64,000 nucleotides of DNA from an uncultured Spirochaetaceae bacterium (GTDB taxonomy: Bacteria > Spirochaetota > Spirochaetia > Sphaerochaetales > Sphaerochaetaceae). A program made the position numbers and the translations under genes. Positions 57,517 through 64,000 of this stretch are shown in pieces. Every line of letters starts with the position of its first letter. Position 1 is the first letter of the stretch. Under the pieces are notes generated by a model. That model was given only the letters and a program-made list of their open reading frames with translations. It did no database searches and was not told the origin of the DNA. The stretch lies in the NCBI GenBank assembly GCA_944389505.1, contig CALXMP010000002.1, forward strand, positions 62,001 through 126,000, in the 5' to 3' direction.

Positions 57517-59166
57517 ATGAGAAAGGCAAAAGGAATAATCATTGCAGCTACTCTGTGTGCTGCAGTAGCATTCCCCGCTGCGGCTATGAGCACAGCAGGC
57601 TATGAGAACGGGAATTCATCACTTGATATCACAATGAGCGCGCATTACACCTCGGGCAGCTTCAATGCCGATGGCGGTGTGATGGAGATTGTGGCATACA
57701 ATAAGGCCAATGGACACGCATATGCCGTGAATGGACAGGATGGAGTCCTTGCCTCTATTGATATTGCAGGAGGGGATACTGAGCTCTCATCTGTTGATAT
57801 TGATGTCAAGGCGCTGGTATCCGATAGCGATTTCACCTATGGTGACATGACAAGTGTTGCTGTATCCCCTGATGGTTCGCTCATTGCTACAGCGCTTCAG
57901 GATGCGGATTATGATGAAGAAGGACGTATCGCTCTCTTCAGCTCTGACAGCGATGGAAGCATTGAGCTTCTTAAGGTCTATGAGGCAGGTATCCAGCCTG
58001 ATATGGTAACATTCTCCCCTGATGGAAGGTATGTCCTTACCGCTGATGAGGGTGAGCCGAGGGAAGGCTATGGCGAGGATGATCCTGAAGGATCGGTCAC
58101 AGTTGTATCGCTTGACGATGATATCGTATCCGTCATCGGCTTTGAGGCTTTTGATAATCCTCTTGCAAGGAAGGCCCTTGCAGATAAAGGAATCATCATG
58201 CAGAAGGGCACAGTTCCTTCTGAGGATTTCGAACCTGAGTACATTGCAGTCGGCAACAATAAGGCATACATCACACTTCAGGAGGCCAATGCTGTTGCGG
58301 TCCTCAATCTGGACAGCATGCTCTTCACTGGAGTATATACAGTCGGTCTTGAGGATTATTCCATCGTCCCTGTGGATATCGACAAGAAGGATGATGCATA
58401 CAATCCAAGAACATATGAGACTCTCCGTGGTATAAGGATGCCTGATGGAATCGCATACTTCAGCGTAGATGGCAATGACTACATCGTCACAGCCAACGAA
58501 GGCGATGCAAGGGAGTGGGGCGATTACCTCAATGAGGACGAGAGAGATTTCGGTGATGGCAATGTGTCTCCTACAGGGGCAATCACAGCAGAGAATTCCG
58601 GACTTGATGGAAAGGTCGTATTCCTCGCATCGGATGACTACGATGGTCTTGATAATGGCATCGATTACCTCTATGGAGGAAGGACAATGACGATCTTCCG
58701 TGTTGATGATAACGGACTGGAGGAAGTCTTCACGACAGCAGACGATGCAGAGCGCATCACATACAGCTATCTCCCTGAGTATTACAATGCCTCAAATGAC
58801 AATGCCGTCCTTGATGACAGATCGGGAAAGAAAGGACCGGAGGCTGAGGCTGTCACTGTAGGCGAAGTCAACGGGAGAATCTATGCATTCCTCGCACTTG
58901 AGCGTACAGGTGGCATCATAATCTACGATGTTACAGATCCAGAGAACAGCAAGTATGTCAATTACATCAATACCCGCGATTTCACATCCATCGTCTCAGG
59001 CTCAGAGATCTATGAGGATGGAGAGCTCGATAAGTGGGTGACAGGCGGTGATGTTGCACCAGAAGGCCTTGCTTTCGCAAGCGCTGAAGACAGCCCAACA
59101 GGAGAGGCTCTTCTCATAGCAGCTTTCGAGGTCTCAGGCACAGTAGCTGTCTACACACTGAACTGA
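57517..59166 (+). CDS. Secreted choice-of-anchor I family beta-propeller protein
   Basis: 549 residues with a signal peptide (MRKAKGIIIAATLCAAVAFPAAAM). Repeated blades include VSPDGSLIATALQD, FSPDGRYVLTADEGEPREGY, NDYIVTANEGDAREW and the C-terminal WVTGGDVAPEGLAFASAEDS. This is the pattern of the choice-of-anchor I family, once annotated as alkaline phosphatase, though no phosphatase active site is seen. Very acidic, probably binds Ca2+ in the periplasm or at the surface. AGAGGAG precedes the ATG. Confidence 0.85.
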   Translation: MRKAKGIIIAATLCAAVAFPAAAMSTAGYENGNSSLDITMSAHYTSGSFNADGGVMEIVAYNKANGHAYAVNGQDGVLASIDIAGGDTELSSVDIDVKALVSDSDFTYGDMTSVAVSPDGSLIATALQDADYDEEGRIALFSSDSDGSIELLKVYEAGIQPDMVTFSPDGRYVLTADEGEPREGYGEDDPEGSVTVVSLDDDIVSVIGFEAFDNPLARKALADKGIIMQKGTVPSEDFEPEYIAVGNNKAYITLQEANAVAVLNLDSMLFTGVYTVGLEDYSIVPVDIDKKDDAYNPRTYETLRGIRMPDGIAYFSVDGNDYIVTANEGDAREWGDYLNEDERDFGDGNVSPTGAITAENSGLDGKVVFLASDDYDGLDNGIDYLYGGRTMTIFRVDDNGLEEVFTTADDAERITYSYLPEYYNASNDNAVLDDRSGKKGPEAEAVTVGEVNGRIYAFLALERTGGIIIYDVTDPENSKYVNYINTRDFTSIVSGSEIYEDGELDKWVTGGDVAPEGLAFASAEDSPTGEALLIAAFEVSGTVAVYTLN

Positions 59167-59266
59167 ACATCAGCATGTATTTAATGCCGATATTCTGAAG
59201 ACCTTCAGGGCAAATGGTGTTGATATGCCATTCAACCAGCTCGATGTCCATCTAATCCAGGGTTAG
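59165..59266 (+). pseudogene. C-terminal remnant of an MscS-family channel
   Basis: Directly after the propeller gene stop, one frame reads on for 33 codons and ends NGVDMPFNQLDVHLIQG before a TAG at 59264. The (V/I)xxPFxQxDVH pattern is the conserved C-terminus of small mechanosensitive channels. There is no upstream remainder, so this is the 3' stub of a deleted mscS gene. Its terminator at 59279 is intact. Confidence 0.55.
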
Positions 59267-59278
59267 TCGTTATATTTT

Positions 59279-59320
59279 GCCCGCATTGGTATTATCCAGG
59301 TACTGGTGCGGGCCTTTCTG
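59279..59320 (+). terminator. Terminator after the mscS remnant
   Basis: GCCCGCATTGGTA and TACTGGTGCGGGC form a continuous 13-bp stem with three G-U pairs and a 9-base loop, then CTTTCTG. Confidence 0.7.
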
Positions 59321-59338
59321 TTTGTTTGTCCAAAATCA

Positions 59339-60673
59339 TTATCCAGATATTGTTGCAGGTTTCTTCTTCATTGAAAGGGTATAAGGAAGAGCTCCTATTA
59401 TAGTTACAACCTCAGCAGCCACCATTGCCCATAGTATTCCATCCATGCCCATGAAGAGGGGAAGAATGTAAAGGAGGATGAGGCTTATCACAACACCACG
59501 TGAGAGGGAGAAGATAAGTGCAGGGACAGGGGCAAGGATGGACTGCAGGAAGAATACCAGGTTTATATTCACAGCCATCGGCAGGAATGAGAGCGAGTAG
59601 ATTATCACTATGTGCGGTCCGATCTTGAGTACATTCTCCGTCGCATTAATGAAGAGGTTGAGTATCGGGATAGGAAAGCCTACGCAGACAGCAAGGGATG
59701 CAAGCCCTGCTATTACCGATGATATAAGCAGGTAGGAGAATGACTGCCATACTCTATCCTTCCTTCCGGCGCCGAATGCTGTGGATGCTATCGGCTGCAC
59801 TGCCTGCCCGATACCAGCATAGAGATGCTGCAGGAGGAATGAGATCGTCATTATGACTCCAAGGACAGCAAGCTCGTCCTTTCCGCCGTACTTCATCGTC
59901 TGCCTGTTGATCATTATCGTCAGTGCACCGATAGCGACATCGAGGATGCTCGCACCGAAGCCGGATACAGCAATCTGGCGGAAATCCTTTGCCATGCTTT
60001 TAGGCATTTTTATCTTGAGGGATGATTTTCCTCCAAAGAAGTTCGAAAGGAGTATCAGGGTCTGTGTCAGCGATCCAAGCGCTGTAGCGAGACCTGCGCC
60101 GAACATATCCATTCCGAGAGGGAATACGAAGAACCAGTCCCCGAATATATTCAGGCATCCTCCTGTCAATACCGCTTTTAGCACAAGGCCGGGATGCTCA
60201 TCGTATCTTATTACAGGTGCAAGGAATGTGTTTATGATGAATAGGGGAAGCCCTATGGCTATCGGAATCATGTAGCTGACTGCATATGGCATGATCTCAT
60301 CATCTGCTCCGCAGAATGCAAGTATGGGGCGTAGGAATATGCAGGTGAAAGCCCATGAGATTATGCCGAGAACAGCAAGAAGCATCAGAGAAGCGGTGAA
60401 TATCCTGCTGGATTTCTCCATTTCGCCAGCGCCCTTTGCCTTGCTCATCAGCACGGAGCTTCCGATTCCTACAAGAAGCCCTACGAAGCATGCAAGTGCA
60501 AAGAGGGGATTGATGACTGCTATTGCAGCAGCTCCTACAGGACCGCATGACTGCCCGACAGCGATTGTATCGACAAAGCTGTAAACAGAGGTCGCAAGCG
60601 CTCCGCCAAGGGAGGGTATGAGATATTTTATATAAAGCTTTCCGGTGCTTTCGGATAGAAGTTCGGTTTCCAC
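59339..60673 (-). CDS. MATE-family efflux transporter
   Basis: 444 residues with twelve membrane helices in two six-helix halves. N-terminal segment YLIPSLGGALATSVYSFVDTIAVGQ and INPLFALACFVGLLVGIGSSVL are typical of the DinF/NorM-like bacterial MATE group; the second half has IGQAVQPIASTAFGAGR. Likely Na+ or H+ driven drug export. GTG start at 60673, 9 bases after the riboflavin kinase stop, without a clear ribosome binding site. Confidence 0.92.
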   Translation of the reverse strand: METELLSESTGKLYIKYLIPSLGGALATSVYSFVDTIAVGQSCGPVGAAAIAVINPLFALACFVGLLVGIGSSVLMSKAKGAGEMEKSSRIFTASLMLLAVLGIISWAFTCIFLRPILAFCGADDEIMPYAVSYMIPIAIGLPLFIINTFLAPVIRYDEHPGLVLKAVLTGGCLNIFGDWFFVFPLGMDMFGAGLATALGSLTQTLILLSNFFGGKSSLKIKMPKSMAKDFRQIAVSGFGASILDVAIGALTIMINRQTMKYGGKDELAVLGVIMTISFLLQHLYAGIGQAVQPIASTAFGAGRKDRVWQSFSYLLISSVIAGLASLAVCVGFPIPILNLFINATENVLKIGPHIVIIYSLSFLPMAVNINLVFFLQSILAPVPALIFSLSRGVVISLILLYILPLFMGMDGILWAMVAAEVVTIIGALPYTLSMKKKPATISG

Positions 60674-60682
60674 TCGGTGATG

Positions 60683-61084
60683 CTACACAAAAAGCGGCTC
60701 TGCTGACAATATCTTCCTGGCTTCAAGTTTATCTGCATCGACCTGCTTCTTCACTTCCTCAATGCCTTCCATCCTTTTTATCGGACGCAGGTATGCCATG
60801 ATCTCAACGATCATGTCCTCTCCATAGATATCCTCATCGAAGTCTATTATGTTCGTCTCGATTGTCAGCTTCGGACTGCTGTCGACGCTAGGCCTTGTCC
60901 CGATATTCGTCACCGCATAGTAGGAACCGGAGCGGACTCTTGCAATCGATGCATAGACACCTTCAGGAGGAATCTCAGAGGATCTGGAGACATCGAGGTT
61001 TGCGGTAGGCATGCCTACGGTCCTTCCCAGTCCTTTTCCATGAATAACCCTTCCTCTGAGTATGGCTATCGGTTCCATGGGCAT
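60683..61084 (-). CDS. Stand-alone riboflavin kinase
   Basis: About 133 residues: a single RFK domain with LRGRVIHGKGLGRTVGMPTANLD, PPEGVYASIARV and NIGTRPS, then the catalytic Glu in KLTIETNIIDF. Phosphorylates riboflavin to FMN. The FAD synthetase domain of bifunctional RibF is absent. The start is uncertain: ATG 61084 or 61078 gives the minimal domain, a TTG at 61150 adds 22 residues. Upstream of the MATE gene in the same direction. Confidence 0.82.
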   Translation of the reverse strand: MPMEPIAILRGRVIHGKGLGRTVGMPTANLDVSRSSEIPPEGVYASIARVRSGSYYAVTNIGTRPSVDSSPKLTIETNIIDFDEDIYGEDMIVEIMAYLRPIKRMEGIEEVKKQVDADKLEARKILSAEPLFV

Positions 61085-61230
61085 ATATTCAGGAAAAGCG
61101 GGAAGATGGTCAAGAAAGAATCGTTCTTTGATTATTTCGTGATTTCTCAATCAGCAATTTGGCTTTCAGACGGATAATAGTGGATAAACTTCAATGCAAA
61201 CGAAATCTGGAAAATTAATAATATGATAAG

Positions 61231-61923
61231 TTATTTGCTGGTATTATCAGAGAATAACAGTATGAGATTTGAATGTCTCCTGAGGCTTTCCCTGTCATTT
61301 TCCAGTGCTTCCCAAGATGACTGGTAGTCATCTCCTGGGCAGATGTCCTCTTCTTCAAGATAGTCCATGAAAGCTTTTGTATTGTAGCTGAATCTGTCAG
61401 AGAATTCATAGGCCAGATCTGTCTTCCTGCTGTCGCTTACCGCTCTTTCTATGCCGTAAAGGGCATGCTCTATATTCCTTGAGAAATAGTAGATGGAATA
61501 GGGAAGCTTTCCTTTGAGAAGTCTGTGGGAGATCAGTGTGAGGATGTTCCTCCGTCTCTTGCTGTTCCTCTGCTGTATCGACAGCGGGAAGGGGGTTCTT
61601 ATGCATTCCTCCGTATATTCGATATGCGAGAGACTCTCATCCTCTATGATGTACTCATCTGGGATGAAGCAGCCATCGGTATCTGTTAGCTGTATCACGG
61701 TTTTTATATCAGAGCGCTGAAGGCCATACCGCCTCGATTCCTCCCCGACGATTGATTCAACAATCCTCGTTATGTTCTTCTGGTTCTTCGTCATCATATC
61801 GCCATTCATAATGTGGAATATGACCTCATCGGGTGAGAAGAGGCACTTCATGAGGGAGGAGAGAGCGTTCTCCTCGCTCTTTCCTTCCACGATTATGATG
61901 ATGAGCCGCCGTCTCTCAGCCAT
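61231..61923 (-). CDS. Toprim-like protein paired with an SMC-like ATPase
   Basis: 230 residues. The N-terminus IIIIVEGKSEENAL places Glu13 in a Toprim-like EG motif, and LTDTDG places Asp81 and Asp83 in the DxD position. It resembles RloB/AriB-like effector proteins in layout, though I cannot assign one family. Its ATG overlaps the end of the ATPase gene by 8 bases. The rest is helical and charged. Possible nuclease effector. Confidence 0.6.
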   Translation of the reverse strand: MAERRRLIIIIVEGKSEENALSSLMKCLFSPDEVIFHIMNGDMMTKNQKNITRIVESIVGEESRRYGLQRSDIKTVIQLTDTDGCFIPDEYIIEDESLSHIEYTEECIRTPFPLSIQQRNSKRRRNILTLISHRLLKGKLPYSIYYFSRNIEHALYGIERAVSDSRKTDLAYEFSDRFSYNTKAFMDYLEEEDICPGDDYQSSWEALENDRESLRRHSNLILLFSDNTSK

Positions 61924-63247
61924 CTTGCTTCCAGGCGTTCCTCAGCGCCTTGCCGATCTCATAGGGATCGGTCTTCTCATAGATATCCTCCTCCGTTCCT
62001 CCGAGAAGGAGTGACCTGAGGTATTCATCCCTGAGATTGCCAGGCTTCACCTTCAGTCTTATGTAGCGGTTGTCAGGATTTGCAGTGCTGAATACGATGC
62101 TGTCGCTTCCGACCATCTCGAGGATACGGAGATTATGGCTTGTGAATATCAGCTGCCCCTTTGCTCCGCTTTCGAATACAGATATCAGCTCACCAAGGAG
62201 GAATTCGAAGATTGATGCATCGAACTCATCGATGACAAGGCAGACAGATCTTGAGTTATATACGGCAAGAAGGCATGAGAGCAGGGAGATGATCTTTATG
62301 ATGCCGACCGATTCCGAGCGTAGCGGTATCGGAGTATCGTTCTTGTACGATACAATCTCGACAGCAACACCCCTGTGTCCTTCTGCTGTAAGCTCATCGC
62401 CGACCTTGTATATACCTATCCTCAGCCGCGGTACGATTGCGGAGAGTACCTTGTTCATCTCGTCTATGAGATTGCCAAGGAATTCCTCCTCCTCTCTGGA
62501 TATGACCGCCGGCTTTGATATATCCAGCAGAATACGGCCCTTTACAGGCTTTCCGTCCTTTATCTGCTGGTATGATATCCTGAGTATCCCTCCGCTGAGG
62601 CCCGAGTCATCTGCAGCAAGAACGATGAACGATGTATCCGCATAGCTTTTCAGCACTTTGACCTCTGGCATGGCTTCCGAGAGGATGGGGAAGGCCGCAT
62701 CGGCTCCGAATATGAAGGAAATATCCTCCTTCTCAGCCATGCGCATCGCGACCATCAGATCAAGCGCCGCATCCTTTCCGCTTGCTTTCAGTTCTTTCAT
62801 CGCAGATGCAGGGGCAAGCTTCCTGTCCCCCCGTGTGAATGATATAAGGAGCTTCTCACGCTTTCCTGCATCCTTCCTGTAGAGGGATTCGGATGCTATC
62901 GCAGCAGAGCCCATATCATTCCTGATCTCGAACTCATAGCGGATGATGCAGATCCTGTTCCCATTATCATCTTCGATGGAGAAGGAGAGAGACAGAGCAG
63001 CACTGTCGCTGTCTATATTGATGTAATCATAGCTCTTTCCCGGAAGTTCCTCCCCGGTCATGATGCGCTGCATAAGACCGAGGGCCTCTATCGCGGCGCT
63101 CTTTCCTGATCCGTTCTGCCCGTATATGCCGAGGATATCGGGGGTGGGGGAGCTATGGAGGAATGAAGGCATGGAGAATGAGCCATTCCTTACATTCCTG
63201 AAGTTCCTGAGCCTGAGCTCCGCGATCCTTATATCATACCTATCCAA
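61916..63247 (-). CDS. AAA_15/OLD-like (RloA/AriA-type) ATPase
   Basis: 443 residues. N-terminal LRLRNFRNVRNGSFSMP then Walker A YGQNGSGKS (43-50); C-terminal ESVGIIKIISLLSCLL, Walker B LVIDEFD (about 337-343) and the switch His in FTSHN (371). This is the DNA-repair-like ABC ATPase fold of abortive-infection systems such as RloA/AbiLi and AriA. Start TTG at 63247 overlaps the previous stop and has AGGACGG upstream. Partner of the Toprim-like gene. Confidence 0.8.
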   Translation of the reverse strand: MDRYDIRIAELRLRNFRNVRNGSFSMPSFLHSSPTPDILGIYGQNGSGKSAAIEALGLMQRIMTGEELPGKSYDYINIDSDSAALSLSFSIEDDNGNRICIIRYEFEIRNDMGSAAIASESLYRKDAGKREKLLISFTRGDRKLAPASAMKELKASGKDAALDLMVAMRMAEKEDISFIFGADAAFPILSEAMPEVKVLKSYADTSFIVLAADDSGLSGGILRISYQQIKDGKPVKGRILLDISKPAVISREEEEFLGNLIDEMNKVLSAIVPRLRIGIYKVGDELTAEGHRGVAVEIVSYKNDTPIPLRSESVGIIKIISLLSCLLAVYNSRSVCLVIDEFDASIFEFLLGELISVFESGAKGQLIFTSHNLRILEMVGSDSIVFSTANPDNRYIRLKVKPGNLRDEYLRSLLLGGTEEDIYEKTDPYEIGKALRNAWKQDG

Positions 63248-63635
63248 AAGTCACCGTCCTGGGAGGTTCCGTGAATGATGAGAAGGTCGCTGTGGCATTC
63301 TTAAGGTAGAAGACCTCGGTGTTCCCGTCATCCTCGCTGTACATCGCCCGCAGCTCCGGATAATCATCAAGCACCGCCTTTCGTGCCTCCCTCCTGTCAT
63401 CCTCGACAGCTTCAGCCTGTATCCTCAGCCATCTGCCGTCCATGAACGCGCAGATCTCAAGGCGTGGGTTGCTGTGGAGCTGCATCGATACGCTCTTTTT
63501 CTTTCCCGTCTGTATATAAAGCCTTCCCTCGAAGAGGGTAGCTGTGCCGAAAGGCCTGACCCTCGGCTGTCCGTTGTCGTCGGTGGCAAGGTAGTAAGTG
63601 CCCGCCTTCTTAAGGAATTCCATCACTTCTTCCAT
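63240..63635 (-). CDS. Pyridoxamine 5'-phosphate oxidase-fold flavin-binding protein
   Basis: 131 residues of the split-barrel PPOX family (NimA-like small group): TYYLATDDNGQPRVRPFGTATLFEGRLYIQTG, and ICAFMDGRWLRIQAEAVED. Likely binds FMN. GGAGG lies 4 bases before the ATG at 63635. It overlaps the ATPase gene by 8 bases, so it may be part of the same transcript. Confidence 0.86.
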   Translation of the reverse strand: MEEVMEFLKKAGTYYLATDDNGQPRVRPFGTATLFEGRLYIQTGKKKSVSMQLHSNPRLEICAFMDGRWLRIQAEAVEDDRREARKAVLDDYPELRAMYSEDDGNTEVFYLKNATATFSSFTEPPRTVTFG

Positions 63636-63740
63636 ATAGTGCCTCCATATCCATTGTATCACCATTTCCATCTGAAACTGTCTATGAAAGATGCTGAGAA
63701 CAGATTATAATTACATTAAATCCACATAAAGGAGAAAAGC

Positions 63741-64000
63741 ATGAAGAGACTACTTGCAATGACCATTGTACTAGTGATGGCATTCGGCCTTTCCGCATCC
63801 GGAAGCAGTGAGAGCGCTGCTGATGACGGAACGTTCAAGATTGCTCTCATCATCGAGAATACAATAGATGATAAGGGCTGGTGCCAGTCGATGCATGATG
63901 GTATTACACAGGCTATCGCGGCGATGCCGGACAAGAAGATCGAGTATTCATACTCTGAGAAGATGCTTCCTGTCGATGCAGGTTCCATCGCACGCCAGTA
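63741..64000 (+). CDS. BMP-family ABC transporter binding protein, N-terminal part
   Basis: 86 codons before the right edge. Signal peptide ending FGLSASGSSES, again with Ser at the lipobox Cys position, then FKIALIIENTIDDKGWCQSMHDGI, the start of a Bmp/Med-type periplasmic binding domain. It is a second nucleoside-type binding protein distinct from that at 11749. AAGGAG lies 7 bases before the ATG; a TATAAT lies at 63706-63711. Confidence 0.85.
   Translation, partial: MKRLLAMTIVLVMAFGLSASGSSESAADDGTFKIALIIENTIDDKGWCQSMHDGITQAIAAMPDKKIEYSYSEKMLPVDAGSIARQ

Overview
The window looks like chromosomal DNA of a spirochaete, most likely from the Sphaerochaeta group or a relative. Reasons: the exported substrate-binding proteins carry AGGS/SASGS-type signal peptides, there is an outer-membrane-barrel-like protein, the base composition is roughly balanced, and the gene content is that of a compact, fermentative, host-associated diderm. 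This placement is an inference from gene style; no rRNA is present. Coding density is very high: co-directional genes overlap by 4-30 bases and at least six convergent pairs abut or overlap at their stops.

Layout. 1-2.2 kb: a type II fatty acid synthesis operon on the minus strand (acpP-fabK-fabD-fabG). 2.4-6.3 kb: a PTS-IIC-like membrane protein, an AraC regulator, a PP2A-like phosphatase and an exported helical-repeat protein. 6.4-6.9 kb: a tRNA cluster (His, Arg, Lys, Leu, Gly) with promoter and terminator. 7-11.6 kb: an orphan HipA-like kinase, a GNAT-like acyltransferase, a two-gene SufC/SufB-type Fe-S assembly operon and a zinc-dependent phospholipase-like protein. 11.7-19 kb: a BMP-family nucleoside-type ABC transporter followed by UPF0237 (ACT), UPF0210 and an unrecognised gene. 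19-30 kb: housekeeping genes (bcp, BI-1 family, rluA family, purU, xseBA, pncB, serS, proC, trmL, dinB).

30-35.4 kb: an outer-membrane-like protein, a PhoB/PhoR-type pair in which the kinase has no membrane segment, an orphan divergent glutamyl-tRNA reductase homologue, an aldose epimerase and a GNAT. 35.4-45.2 kb is the most coherent accessory block: phosphohexomutase, DeoR regulator and TIM-barrel isomerase, then an FbpABC/AfuABC-type ABC transporter, then nagB and nagA on the opposite strand. The same pyrimidine-rich CTTTT/CTTTC tandem array lies before all three transcription units. This suggests a single DeoR regulon for taking up and using phosphorylated (amino)sugars rather than iron.

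45.3-55.3 kb: a HigBA-like toxin-antitoxin pair, ABC-F protein, FAD dehydrogenase, AzlCD exporter, CoA-disulfide reductase with rhodanese domain, a DUF362 protein behind tandem palindromic operators, a VapBC-like pair and tRNA-Val. 55.4-64 kb: split chromate transporter, sugar isomerase, a secreted propeller protein, an mscS remnant, MATE exporter, riboflavin kinase, a Toprim-like protein with an SMC-like ATPase (a possible defence module), a PPOX-fold protein and the start of a second BMP-family binding protein.

Two patterns cut across genes. About a dozen genes have a -10-like hexamer only 6-9 bases before the start codon and no Shine-Dalgarno sequence, predicting leaderless mRNAs. The substrate-binding proteins have lipobox-like signal peptides in which the invariant cysteine is replaced by Ser or Gly.
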